Positions 49,567-58,011 of a DNA stretch of 64,000 nt are shown piece by piece. This DNA comes from Thermomonas sp. (lineage in GTDB: Bacteria; Pseudomonadota; Gammaproteobacteria; Xanthomonadales; Xanthomonadaceae). The translations under genes and the position numbers were made by a program. The stretch spans positions 175,433 to 239,432 of the forward strand of contig JADKKV010000001.1 in NCBI GenBank assembly GCA_016720345.1. The letters are read 5' to 3'. The notes under the pieces were generated by a model. That model made no database searches, was not told where the DNA came from, and worked only from the letters and a program-made list of their open reading frames with translations. Positions within the stretch are counted from its first letter, which is position 1. Every line of letters starts with the position of its first letter.

Positions 49567-51504
49567 TCAGGTGGCAGCGGGACCGGCAGCATCGCAGCAG
49601 GTCGGTTCGCCGACGTAGCCGCTGGAGAACGCATCCGAGAAGCAGGCGTTTTCGCTCAGGCCGCGCGCCAGGAACGTCGGGACCACGTCCTCCACCATCC
49701 GCACCGAGCCGCACGCATACACCTCATGGCCGCTGAGGTCGGGATGGTCTTCCAGGATCGCCGCGCTGGCGCGGCCGCTGCGGCCGGCCCAGCTGCCATC
49801 GGGCGCACCGGACAGCACCGCCTCGAGCCGGAAGTTCGGGTAGTCGCGGGCCCAGCCCTCGGCCAGTTCCAGCTGGTAGAGGTCGCGCCGATGGCGCGCG
49901 CCCCAGTACAGCTGCATCGGCCGCTTGATGCCGCGATGGAAGGCATCCTCGAGGATGCTCTTGACCGGGGCGAAACCGACGGTGGTGGCGATCAGGATGA
50001 TCGGCTTGTCGCTCTCGCTGAGGGTGAAGCGTCCGAACGGCCCCTCGATGCGCAGGGTGTCCCCGACCTTCAGCGAGTTGAACACCCGCGGCGTGAAGCG
50101 GCCATCCGGCACCAGCTTGATGTGCAGCTCGATCGGCATGCCACGGTGCGGCGGGCTGGCGAACGAGAACGCGCGGCGCTGCCCGTCCTCCAGCACGATG
50201 TTGAGGTACTGCCCGGCGATGAAGTCGAGCCGCTCGCCGCCCGGCAGGGTCAGCAGCACCTGCATCACGTCCTCGGAGAGCAACTGCAGGCCGGCGACCC
50301 TTGCCTCCGCGCTCAGCACCGGCGTCGCCATGCCGGGTTCCAGCGAATGCACGTCGACTTCCAGCGCCACTTCGTCCAGCGCGGTGGCGCAGCACATCAA
50401 TGCCTTGCCGCGCGCGCGCATCGCCGCGGTCAACACCGCCGGCTGGTACGCACCCTGGTCGACCTGGCCCTGCAGCACCGTGCACACGCACACGCCGCAG
50501 CCGCCATTGCGGCAGTCGTAAGGCAGCACCAGGCCCGCGCGCAGGCCCGCGTCCAGCAGGGTTTCGCCCGGCCGCGCGGACACCTGGTGGCCGCCGGGAT
50601 GCATTTCGATGCGCAGCTCGCCGCGTGCATCCTTGCGCCGCAGCGGCACCCACGGCAGCGCCGCCAGCAGCACGGTGACCGCCGCCGCCAGCGCCCACAC
50701 CTGCCACATCGGCATCCGGTAGATCAGCGGCAGCAAGCCGAGGTAGAACCAGTCCAGCCCGATCTCCGCGACCGCGGTCCCGAGGTCAGCAGGCCCGCCC
50801 TGGCTCAGCGCCGGCTTCAGCAGGGACAGCACCACCAGCATCAGGCAGATGCCGATCGCGATCGCGCGCGGCGGCGTGGTGCTGGCCTTGGGAACCCGCT
50901 GGATGTGCACCCACATCAACAGCAGGGTCAGCAGCGGCGCGCCGATGTGCACGAACGCCAGCAGCGAGAAGAAGCGGTCGTCGACGCTGTCCGCGTACAT
51001 GAAGTTGCGCACCAGGCTGCCACCCATGCCGGGCAGCCAGTCCAGCCACTCGAAGCTGGCGACGGTGACGAACTGCGCCAGCCGGTCCCACGGCAGCATG
51101 TAGCCGTTGATGCCGCAGATGTACATGAACCAGATCAGCCCGACCCCGGTGACCCATGCGAACCAGCGGTAGCCGCGCAGGTGGTCGAAGGCGAAATGCC
51201 GCAGCATGTGGATGAACATGACCAGCACCAGCGCGTCCGACGCGTAGCGGTGCACGCTGCGCAGGATGCCGCCGAAGTACCACTGGCCGTGGGTCAACGC
51301 CTCCACCGAGGTGTACGCCCCGGTCACGCTGGTATCGAAGAAGGCGTACAGGTACAGCCCGCTGCCGGCGACCAGCCAGAACAGGAAGAAGCCGATCGCG
51401 CCGAGTTGGTAGAACGGGTTGATGCGGTCGCCGAACGCGCGGTTGAACAGCGCCTCGACGCGCATGAAGCACCAGCGCAGCAGGCGTTGGATGGCCTTGA
51501 TCAT
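49567..51504 (-). CDS. Fusion of cytochrome b, [2Fe-2S] ferredoxin and FAD/NAD(P) reductase
   Basis: 645 residues in three parts. Residues about 25-290 form a cytochrome b/b6-like membrane domain with candidate heme ligands His85, His99, His186 and His200 and segments FIHMLRHFAF and FVHIGAPLLTLLLMWVHIQR. Residues 297-385 are a plant-type ferredoxin with Cys331, Cys336, Cys339 and Cys371. Residues about 398-640 form a ferredoxin-NADP reductase-type module: FAD motif RAFSFAS near 444, TTVGFAPVKSILEDA and EVYACGSVRMVEDV. This links NAD(P)H to membrane hemes in one chain. The start overlaps the stop of the heme-copper subunit gene (ATGA). Electron acceptor and direction are inferred. Last gene of the operon. 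Confidence 0.88.
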   Translation of the reverse strand: MIKAIQRLLRWCFMRVEALFNRAFGDRINPFYQLGAIGFFLFWLVAGSGLYLYAFFDTSVTGAYTSVEALTHGQWYFGGILRSVHRYASDALVLVMFIHMLRHFAFDHLRGYRWFAWVTGVGLIWFMYICGINGYMLPWDRLAQFVTVASFEWLDWLPGMGGSLVRNFMYADSVDDRFFSLLAFVHIGAPLLTLLLMWVHIQRVPKASTTPPRAIAIGICLMLVVLSLLKPALSQGGPADLGTAVAEIGLDWFYLGLLPLIYRMPMWQVWALAAAVTVLLAALPWVPLRRKDARGELRIEMHPGGHQVSARPGETLLDAGLRAGLVLPYDCRNGGCGVCVCTVLQGQVDQGAYQPAVLTAAMRARGKALMCCATALDEVALEVDVHSLEPGMATPVLSAEARVAGLQLLSEDVMQVLLTLPGGERLDFIAGQYLNIVLEDGQRRAFSFASPPHRGMPIELHIKLVPDGRFTPRVFNSLKVGDTLRIEGPFGRFTLSESDKPIILIATTVGFAPVKSILEDAFHRGIKRPMQLYWGARHRRDLYQLELAEGWARDYPNFRLEAVLSGAPDGSWAGRSGRASAAILEDHPDLSGHEVYACGSVRMVEDVVPTFLARGLSENACFSDAFSSGYVGEPTCCDAAGPAAT

Positions 51505-52937
51505 GATCCGTGAACTCCATTTCCGGACGGCTGCCGCACCGCCTTCGCCACCACCACCACGAACAGCAGGCCGCCGACGATCGCGACCGCGCCGCCAAGC
51601 CCCATCAGCGCCATCCCGGCGATCTCCGGGGGCGTGCGCAGGACCTGCTCGGCACCGGCCACCTTGCGCTGGACCCCGTAGCCGCCCGACCACACCAGCC
51701 CGATGATGTGCATCAGCTGTCCGGCGCCGTACAGCGTCGGTTGCCAGCGCGCCATCCGCCCGGACGGCGTGCCATAACCGAGCTTCGGCAGCAGCAGGTA
51801 AACCAGCCCCATCAGGGCCAGGGTCACCCCGACGATCGACCCGTGGTAGTGCGCGGGAATCTTGACGTTGCTGCCGCTGATGAAGATGCCGATCACGCCG
51901 CCGACCGCGAACAGCACGATCGAGGCGACCAGTGCCGCCTGCAACGGCTGCGCCGCGGCGGCCAGCGGGGTTGGCCGCCGCACCAGCGCAAGCACCGTGG
52001 CCAGGCCGATCGGCAGGACCGCCAGGCCGCCGCCCAGGCGCATCGCCCAGGTGTGGAGATGGCGATGCTCGACCGAGGCGATGTCGTGGGCCAGGTAGGC
52101 ATACGGCGTGGCGAACACGCCCACCAGCGCCAGCCCGAACATCGCCAGCACCAGCCGCGGGCTCATCGGGACCCGCGCGCCGGTGGCGCTCGCCAGCCAC
52201 AGCCAGGCAACCAGCATCAGCAGGGTCCAGACGAACTGCAGGGCATGGCCGCCGCCCCAGAACAAGATCTCGTAGTAGGCCTTGCTGTCGAGGTCCATCG
52301 GCACCAGCACCAGCGACCAGGCGAACGCCAGCAGGGCGACCGCCGCGGCCACCGCCGCTGCCGACAGCCCGAAGCGCAACGCGGCGACGCCATCCGCCAC
52401 CAGGCCGGGCCGCGGCCCGGCCCACAGGCTCCACAGCACCAGCGCCGCACTGCCGATCGCGAACACCGACAATCCGGCCAGGAACATCGCGCCATCGAGC
52501 ACCGGCACGTAGTTCGCCATGATCGGCTCGCCGCGGCCAACGAACGGCGCCAGCGCCATGATCGCGGTCCCGGCGCCGCACAGGGCGAGCGCGGACCAGC
52601 CCAGCGCCGACGCCCGGCGGCCACCGGCCACGGTCCACAGCAAGCCGGCGACGGAGACGAACCAGACCAGCACCGACAGGTCGACATGCGCCACCAGCGC
52701 CACCCGGAAGAAACTCGGGACCGGCAACCACTGGTTGATGTAGGGCGAACGCGACAACACCAGCAGGATCGAGAACACCCCCGACCCCACCAGCGCGAAC
52801 AGCCCCAGCCCGAGCCAGCTGCGGGCCAGGGTCCGGTCCACGCCGGCGTCCGGCTCCAGCACATAGTCATGGCCACTGGCTACTGCAGCCAGTGGCGGCG
52901 CCACGGTACGCGGGTCGATGTCCTGCGGTCGGCTCAT
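51501..52937 (-). CDS. Heme-copper oxidase-superfamily subunit I, divergent (NOR-like active site)
   Basis: 478 residues, about twelve membrane segments. Candidate ligands: His84 (low-spin heme, helix II), His231 in FWGGGHALQF (copper ligand, helix VI), His291/293/295 in VEHRHLHTWAM (helix VII) and His363/His365 in IPAHYHGSIVG (hemes, helix X). The position four residues after His231, a cross-linked tyrosine in aa3-type oxidases, is Phe here, and the conserved HPEV is HALQ. So it is not an aa3 oxidase; it could be an NO-reductase-like or cbb3-related branch. It overlaps the fusion gene by 4 bases and the small membrane protein gene likewise. It is clearly distinct from the 55387-57087 protein. 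Confidence 0.85.
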   Translation of the reverse strand: MSRPQDIDPRTVAPPLAAVASGHDYVLEPDAGVDRTLARSWLGLGLFALVGSGVFSILLVLSRSPYINQWLPVPSFFRVALVAHVDLSVLVWFVSVAGLLWTVAGGRRASALGWSALALCGAGTAIMALAPFVGRGEPIMANYVPVLDGAMFLAGLSVFAIGSAALVLWSLWAGPRPGLVADGVAALRFGLSAAAVAAAVALLAFAWSLVLVPMDLDSKAYYEILFWGGGHALQFVWTLLMLVAWLWLASATGARVPMSPRLVLAMFGLALVGVFATPYAYLAHDIASVEHRHLHTWAMRLGGGLAVLPIGLATVLALVRRPTPLAAAAQPLQAALVASIVLFAVGGVIGIFISGSNVKIPAHYHGSIVGVTLALMGLVYLLLPKLGYGTPSGRMARWQPTLYGAGQLMHIIGLVWSGGYGVQRKVAGAEQVLRTPPEIAGMALMGLGGAVAIVGGLLFVVVVAKAVRQPSGNGVHGS

Positions 52938-53458
52938 TTGAAGGTGAATTCCCGCTGCTCGGAATCGAAGTCCACCACCAGGATTTCCGCGGGACGCAGC
53001 TCGACCTGCTCCTCGCGGACGTAATCGAAGCCCTCGCTGCGGTTGCTGTCGCGCAGGCGCACGCGGACCTGGTGCACGCCGACCGGCATCGGCATCCGCC
53101 GGTAAAGCTTGCCCGCGCCGTCGCGCGACAGGCCGGACGCCTCGGCACGCTGGCGCAGCACGGTGGTGCCGTCGATATCCACTTCGACCAGCAGCGGCGC
53201 GCGCTCGCGCGGACAGCGCGACGCCACCCGCATGTTGGGCGGCAGCCGCGCCAGTTCCTCGAGCGACTGTTCGCGGCAGGGCTGCAACCGCTGCCCGTGG
53301 TGGGCGATGCTGATGGTGATCAGTCCCTCGTCCGGCTGCAGCGAACGGAAATCCGGCCACGAGGAAAACAGCGCGAGGAACCCCGCGAACGCGGCGTAGA
53401 GCACGCCCTGGGCGCCCCAGGTGGCGGCTTGGCGGGTGCTTGGCATCTTCACGTCCAT
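52934..53458 (-). CDS. Unrecognised membrane-anchored protein in the heme-copper operon
   Basis: 174 residues. One N-terminal membrane helix (ATWGAQGVLYAAFAGFLALF) is followed by a soluble, probably periplasmic domain of beta-rich character: DEGLITISIAHHGQRL, LLVEVDIDGTTVLR, GVHQVRVRLRDSN and ILVVDFDSEQREFTFK. The topology resembles FixH/CcoS-like assembly factors, but I do not recognise the family. It sits between SCO and the divergent subunit I, overlapping the latter by 4 bases, so a role in that enzyme's assembly or structure is plausible. Confidence 0.75.
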   Translation of the reverse strand: MDVKMPSTRQAATWGAQGVLYAAFAGFLALFSSWPDFRSLQPDEGLITISIAHHGQRLQPCREQSLEELARLPPNMRVASRCPRERAPLLVEVDIDGTTVLRQRAEASGLSRDGAGKLYRRMPMPVGVHQVRVRLRDSNRSEGFDYVREEQVELRPAEILVVDFDSEQREFTFK

Positions 53459-53469
53459 GTCTCCATCGG

Positions 53470-54402
53470 TCAGCCCATCGCCATCCGCCGCGAACGTCGG
53501 CGGTTGCGCCATTCCGAGAGCGCGAACCATAGCATCGCCAACACGAAGGTGATGCCGCCCGCCAGTTCGACGTAGAGCGTGTAGTCGGTCCGGTACTTCC
53601 CCGTGAGGGGGTCGTAGACCGAACACAGGATGCGGACCCGTCCGATCAGGTCATCCAGGCCCTGGGTGTCCGCCAGCATGGTTCCCGCGATCAGCTGCTT
53701 CAGCGGCTCGCCGAGCGAATCGGCGCCGAAGGCGTCGCCGTACACCTGCCGGTGGATGCGCCCTTCCGCATCGAGGATGCTGACCTGCAGGGTGTGGTCG
53801 AAGCCGATCGGCGAGCGCGTGTAGCTGAAGCCGAAGTCACGCGCCAGCGCCGGCACGTCTTCGCCACGTGGGCTCAGGAAGCGCCAGTTGGAGACATCGA
53901 TCCGCTGCTGCCCGGCATAGATCCGCAGCGAGGCCGGCGAGTCGGTGGGTTGGTCGAAGCCGATGCTGACGATGTTGAACTGGTCGCTGCCGAAGCGCTC
54001 GCGCATCGCCTTGACCGCGCCGTTGAGCGCGCGCGAGGTGGTCGGGCAGACCTGGAAGCAGCCGGTGTAGATGAAGTTGACCAGCAACGGCTTGCCGCGG
54101 AACTCCGCCAGCGAGACCTCGCGTCCGTCCTGGTCGCGCATGACGCGGGCAACCGGCCGGGTCCCGATGACCGAACGACTGAGCGCGAACGCGGCTTCCT
54201 GGTCCAGCGCGAACGCAGCCGGCGCGGCGGCCGCGCTCGCGCCGGACTGCACGACTTGCGACTGGCCGGGGGCCGGGCCTGCACGGGTGGGACTGCCGGG
54301 CACCGCGGCGAAGAGCGCAAGCAGCGCGAACAGCCCTGCCCGCAACACGCGCGAACGCGGCCGGCAGACACGATGGCCCGGCGCACCAGCCATTGCCGTC
54401 AC
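53470..54402 (-). CDS. SCO1/SenC-family copper chaperone with C-terminal membrane helix
   Basis: 310 residues. An N-terminal signal/anchor (VLRAGLFALLALFAAVPGSP) precedes a thioredoxin-like SCO domain: copper motif YTGCFQVCPTTS near residue 110 (CxxxC, then P), and His in IGFDHTLQV near 210. A C-terminal helix (GITFVLAMLWFALSEW) adds a membrane anchor not found in most SCO proteins. It delivers copper to the CuA site of the adjacent subunit II or to CuB. The GTG start at 54402 overlaps the ctaB stop (GTGA); the ATG at 54393 is an alternative. Confidence 0.9.
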   Translation of the reverse strand: MTAMAGAPGHRVCRPRSRVLRAGLFALLALFAAVPGSPTRAGPAPGQSQVVQSGASAAAAPAAFALDQEAAFALSRSVIGTRPVARVMRDQDGREVSLAEFRGKPLLVNFIYTGCFQVCPTTSRALNGAVKAMRERFGSDQFNIVSIGFDQPTDSPASLRIYAGQQRIDVSNWRFLSPRGEDVPALARDFGFSYTRSPIGFDHTLQVSILDAEGRIHRQVYGDAFGADSLGEPLKQLIAGTMLADTQGLDDLIGRVRILCSVYDPLTGKYRTDYTLYVELAGGITFVLAMLWFALSEWRNRRRSRRMAMG

Positions 54403-55295
54403 TTCAACAGCGCGTCGACGCAGGCACCCGCCAGCAGCAGGGACAGCTGCAGCAGCGACGCCAGGAAGCTGCCGATCGCCGTGCCCCGGTCGGGCTTGCG
54501 GTCCAGCGCGCGGGCCTTGATCAGGAAGTAGACGCCACCGATCGCGGCACCCGCCAAATAGGCCGGCCCGGCGCCGTGGAACATCGGCAGCAGCGATGCC
54601 AGCACCAATGCGATGGTCGACAACAGCACGATCCGCGCCGCGCGCGGAATCCCGACCACGACCGGCAGCATCGGTATCCCGGCCGCGCCGTACTCGCGCT
54701 GGTAGGCGATCGCCAGGCTCCAGAAATGCGGCGGCGTCCACAGCAGCAACACCAACGCCAGGATCAGGCCCTGCGGGCCGATCGCCGGGTCCACCGCCGC
54801 GGCGCCAGCCAGCACGGCGAAGCTGCCGGCCAGGCCACCGATGACGATGTTCCAGGCCGAGCGCCGCTTCAGCCAGACCGTATAGACGCACGCATAGAAA
54901 AACGCGCCGAGGAACACGAACAGGGCCGACACCGGGTTCAGCACCCACGCCGCCGCCGCCACCGATCCCGCCAGCATCGCCGCCATCAGCCACAGCCAGC
55001 CCGGGCCGGCCGCGACCGCGCCACTGGCGAAGGCGCGCTCGCGGGTGCGGACCATCAGCCGATCCGAGTCGCGCTCGTAATACTGGTTGAATGCACCGGC
55101 GCTGGCCGACGCCACCAGCACCGACAGCGCCAGCACCATCCGCTCGGTCCACCCCAGGTCCCCGCCGGGGGTGACCACCATCCCCGCCAGCGCGGTGATC
55201 ATGATCAGGCTGCCGATGCGCAGCTTGAACAGGCCGGCGATGGTGCGTGCGCGGATCTGGAAACTGGTGCCGGCGATCGAGGACGTCGTTGTCAT
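54399..55295 (-). CDS. ctaB: Protoheme IX farnesyltransferase (heme O synthase)
   Basis: 298 residues, UbiA-type prenyltransferase with about nine membrane segments. GAFNQYYERDSDRLMVRTRE near residue 65 gives the NxxxDxxxD prenyl-diphosphate site, and LWTPPHFWSLAIAYQREYGAAG near 190 is the heme O synthase signature. This shows that at least one of the heme-copper enzymes here uses heme O or A rather than only heme B. I prefer the ATG at 55295 over the GTG three codons upstream. It follows subunit I by 91 bases and overlaps SCO. Confidence 0.95.
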   Translation of the reverse strand: MTTTSSIAGTSFQIRARTIAGLFKLRIGSLIMITALAGMVVTPGGDLGWTERMVLALSVLVASASAGAFNQYYERDSDRLMVRTRERAFASGAVAAGPGWLWLMAAMLAGSVAAAAWVLNPVSALFVFLGAFFYACVYTVWLKRRSAWNIVIGGLAGSFAVLAGAAAVDPAIGPQGLILALVLLLWTPPHFWSLAIAYQREYGAAGIPMLPVVVGIPRAARIVLLSTIALVLASLLPMFHGAGPAYLAGAAIGGVYFLIKARALDRKPDRGTAIGSFLASLLQLSLLLAGACVDALLK

Positions 55296-55386
55296 TGCAG
55301 GCACCCCGGTTGCCGACGCTGCCGGAACGGAACCCCCGCGGACGCCTGTTGCCGGCGCGGCGCGGGGGCGATCGACGCGTCTGGAC

Positions 55387-57087
55387 TCAGCTCAAGCCCC
55401 ACAGCGTCGACAGGTACTTCCAGTTCACGAAGTAGTACAGGACGAACGAGACCAGGAACACCATCGCCAGCACGAAGGTCCCCGGCGCCGCGAAGCCCAT
55501 CGACCCATAGGTCTGCACGTCATGGGTGGGCGCGGTCGGCGGGATCGGCGTCGGCGCGCTGCTGGTGGCGCCGCCGTCCAGCTTCTTGCCCCACAGCAGC
55601 GAACCGACGGTGACGTAGATGTAGATGCCGCCGCCGACGATCGCGGCCAGGCCCGCGATCCCGACCAGGCCCATCAGCAGGTAGGCGGTGCCCGGCCACT
55701 CGTAGGCCAGCGCCGCGCCACTGAAGGCCATGTCCCAATGCCGGCGCGACACGCCGAGGGTACCCGCGCCCATCATCACCAGGCAGAAGAAGTACATCGA
55801 CAGGCCGAACAGGTACGGCTGCCAGCGCGCCAGCACCGGGCTGATCATTTCGCGCTTGAACAGGACCGGGATCAGGAAGTAGGTCAACGCCATGAACGAC
55901 AGGGTGGTGCCGACGACCACGGTGGCATGGAAATGCCCGGGGACGTAGATGGTGTTGTGGATGATCATGTTGAGCTGTTCGGTGCCCATCATCACGCCGG
56001 AGATGCCGCCGAGGAAGCCGAACCCGATGATCGAGATGAACACGCCGGAGAAGGCCGGGTTGCCCCACGGCGCCTTCCGCAGCCATTCGAACAGGCCCTT
56101 GTTGTAGCCCTTCTTGCGCTGCGCGACTTCGATCGCACCGGGGATGGTGAGGCCATGGATCATCGAGGCCAGCACCGCGAAGTACATGAAGTAGCTGGTG
56201 TTGACGACCTTCCACTCGGTGCTCATGCCCGGGTCGGCCAGCAGGTGGTGCGCGCTCGCTAGCTGCAGGAACAGGATGTAGAGCAGGAACGCGCCGCGGC
56301 TGACCCGCTCGGACATCGGCTTGGCGCCGAACACGATCGCCGCGACCGCGTACCAGATCGAGATGTGGGCGGCGACGTTGATCTGCTGCGAGGAGTGGCC
56401 GAACGCCCACCAGATGGTGCGGTAGATCAGCGGGTCGACCGCGTCGATCAGCCCGACCGACAGCAGGAAGGTCGGCACCAGGATGATCGCACCGGACACG
56501 ATGGTGAATACCGCGATGATGCAGGCGGTGATCGCGCCGAAGGTCACCAGCGGGACCGAGCCCTCGTAGGTGCGGTCGCGCTTGGCGACGACCAGGGTTC
56601 CCAGGAAGATGAAGCATCCGACCAGGGCGCCGACCGCGAACAGGATCAGGCCGAGGTAGAACGTGGGCGCGGCCATCATCGGCACGTACGACGTCATCAT
56701 CACGCTGGATGCGCCGTCGTACACGGCGTAGTTGTTCATGATCGCGCCGATCAGCATCAGCGCGAACGCGGCCCATGCCAGCCTTGGCGTGGCCAGTCGG
56801 CAACGCAGCAAGGTCGACGAACAGAAGTACAGCACCGCCATCTCGAAGAAGATGATCCAGAAGATCAGCATGTCGATGCCGTGCGCGGTCAGCACCTGGT
56901 AGAAGGTGTCGGCCTCGAGCCAGTGCACCGCCGGCCAGCGGGTCAGCACCACGCCGATCGCGAGGATGCCGCCCAGCAGCAGGAACACGACCGCCGCGAC
57001 CGCATTCGCGAGCATCAGCTTTTCCGCTTGCGCCTCGAACTGCAGGCCGGACCGCGGACAGGTCCGATAGGTGGTTGCGTGCGACAT
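55387..57087 (-). CDS. Heme-copper oxidase-superfamily subunit I without an active-site tyrosine
   Basis: 566 residues, at least twelve membrane segments. Ligands are easily placed: His69 in LTAHGIDML (low-spin heme), His231 in FGHSSQQINVAAH (copper), His280/His281 in ASAHHLLADPG (copper), and His385/His387 in PGHFHATVVVG (hemes). In aa3 and ba3 oxidases the sequence after the copper His is HPEVY or similar; here it is HSSQQ, with Gln at the tyrosine position and no replacement Tyr nearby. That pattern recalls NO-reductase relatives within the superfamily. Pairs with the CuA subunit 10 bases upstream. Either NO reductase or a divergent oxygen reductase is possible. Confidence 0.9.
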   Translation of the reverse strand: MSHATTYRTCPRSGLQFEAQAEKLMLANAVAAVVFLLLGGILAIGVVLTRWPAVHWLEADTFYQVLTAHGIDMLIFWIIFFEMAVLYFCSSTLLRCRLATPRLAWAAFALMLIGAIMNNYAVYDGASSVMMTSYVPMMAAPTFYLGLILFAVGALVGCFIFLGTLVVAKRDRTYEGSVPLVTFGAITACIIAVFTIVSGAIILVPTFLLSVGLIDAVDPLIYRTIWWAFGHSSQQINVAAHISIWYAVAAIVFGAKPMSERVSRGAFLLYILFLQLASAHHLLADPGMSTEWKVVNTSYFMYFAVLASMIHGLTIPGAIEVAQRKKGYNKGLFEWLRKAPWGNPAFSGVFISIIGFGFLGGISGVMMGTEQLNMIIHNTIYVPGHFHATVVVGTTLSFMALTYFLIPVLFKREMISPVLARWQPYLFGLSMYFFCLVMMGAGTLGVSRRHWDMAFSGAALAYEWPGTAYLLMGLVGIAGLAAIVGGGIYIYVTVGSLLWGKKLDGGATSSAPTPIPPTAPTHDVQTYGSMGFAAPGTFVLAMVFLVSFVLYYFVNWKYLSTLWGLS

Positions 57088-57097
57088 TGGGCGCCCC

Positions 57098-57637
57098 TTA
57101 CTTGACGTAGATGCGGCCGACCATCGTGTGATGGCCAATCCCGCAGTATTCGTTGCAGACCACCGAGAACGTTCCGCTCTGGTTGGGCGTGACCGTCACC
57201 ACGTGCTCGTATCCGGGGACGATCTGGATGTTGATGTTCGCCGGCTGCAGCGAAAACCCGTGGTTGTAGTCCATCGACGTCAGGTGCAGGCGATAGGTCT
57301 TGTCCTTCTCCAGCTCCAGGATCGGCCAGAAATTCCACAACCGCGCGATCAGGTAGACGTCGCTGCCCGCGGGGGGCGCCACCACCGGCGTCTCGGCGTC
57401 GGTCTCGCTGCGCACGGTGTACTTGTCGACCATCACCTGCGCCTTCGCGGCGAAGGCGTCGGGGGTCGTCTTGTAGGTCTCGGTGGAGAGGTTCTGGTTA
57501 CCGTAGATGTGCCAGCCCACCATCATGAAGAACATGATCATGCACCACACGAACGCGATCGCGATCCAGGTGCCTTCGACGCGATCGATCGGGTGCTTCC
57601 ACCACAGTCGTTCGGCCGGCGGTAAAATTGCGGTCAT
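57098..57637 (-). CDS. Heme-copper enzyme subunit II with CuA site
   Basis: 179 residues. One N-terminal membrane helix (WIAIAFVWCMIMFFMMVGW near residue 25) and a periplasmic cupredoxin domain. The CuA ligands are in VVCNEYCGIGHHTMVG near residue 160 (Cys-x3-Cys-x3-His, then Met), with the upstream His in DYNHGFSLQP near 123. An intact CuA shows that electrons enter from cytochrome c or another soluble donor. Short and single-helix, like the B-type (ba3) subunits. Sits between the small subunit and subunit I in the same operon. Confidence 0.93.
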   Translation of the reverse strand: MTAILPPAERLWWKHPIDRVEGTWIAIAFVWCMIMFFMMVGWHIYGNQNLSTETYKTTPDAFAAKAQVMVDKYTVRSETDAETPVVAPPAGSDVYLIARLWNFWPILELEKDKTYRLHLTSMDYNHGFSLQPANINIQIVPGYEHVVTVTPNQSGTFSVVCNEYCGIGHHTMVGRIYVK

Positions 57638-57670
57638 GGTGTTCCCCCGGGAGTTGGCGCGGCTGCGGAA

Positions 57671-57844
57671 TTACTTCGCAAGCGGGATGGTGAGGATGTC
57701 GATGACACCCCACAGGCTGTAGACGACCATCGGGATCATCACCCCGAGGAACAGCAGCAGGAACGGGTTGTCCAGCAACTGCTGCGTCAGGGGGACCTTG
57801 GAATCGTCGCCCCCTGCGTTCTGGTCGCGCTGTTCGTCACTCAT
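57671..57844 (-). CDS. One-helix accessory subunit of the heme-copper enzyme
   Basis: 57 residues. A charged N-terminal tail (MSDEQRDQNAGGDDSKVP) and one membrane helix (LFLGVMIPMVVYSLWGVIDI). The size and place, just before subunit II, match subunit IIa of ba3-type oxidases. First gene of the operon; the FNR-type promoter region lies upstream. Confidence 0.8.
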   Translation of the reverse strand: MSDEQRDQNAGGDDSKVPLTQQLLDNPFLLLFLGVMIPMVVYSLWGVIDILTIPLAK

Positions 57845-58011
57845 GGAATCTCTCCTGATCGTGCGAGCGCATGCAATGTCCCCTTGCCGACGCCGGATCC
57901 CGCCATTGGGCAATCGACCAGTTCCTGCCCCGGCCCCGGCAGCAAGCCGGAACGGGGGCGGGCCCCCCAGGTCATCGGCTCGGATCCATGGCGAAATCCC
58001 GAGCCGCACCA

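Noticed and set aside
49564..51513. Open frame of about 649 codons on the plus strand
   Set aside because: Antisense to the cytochrome b fusion gene; His/Gln/Arg-rich with no domain.
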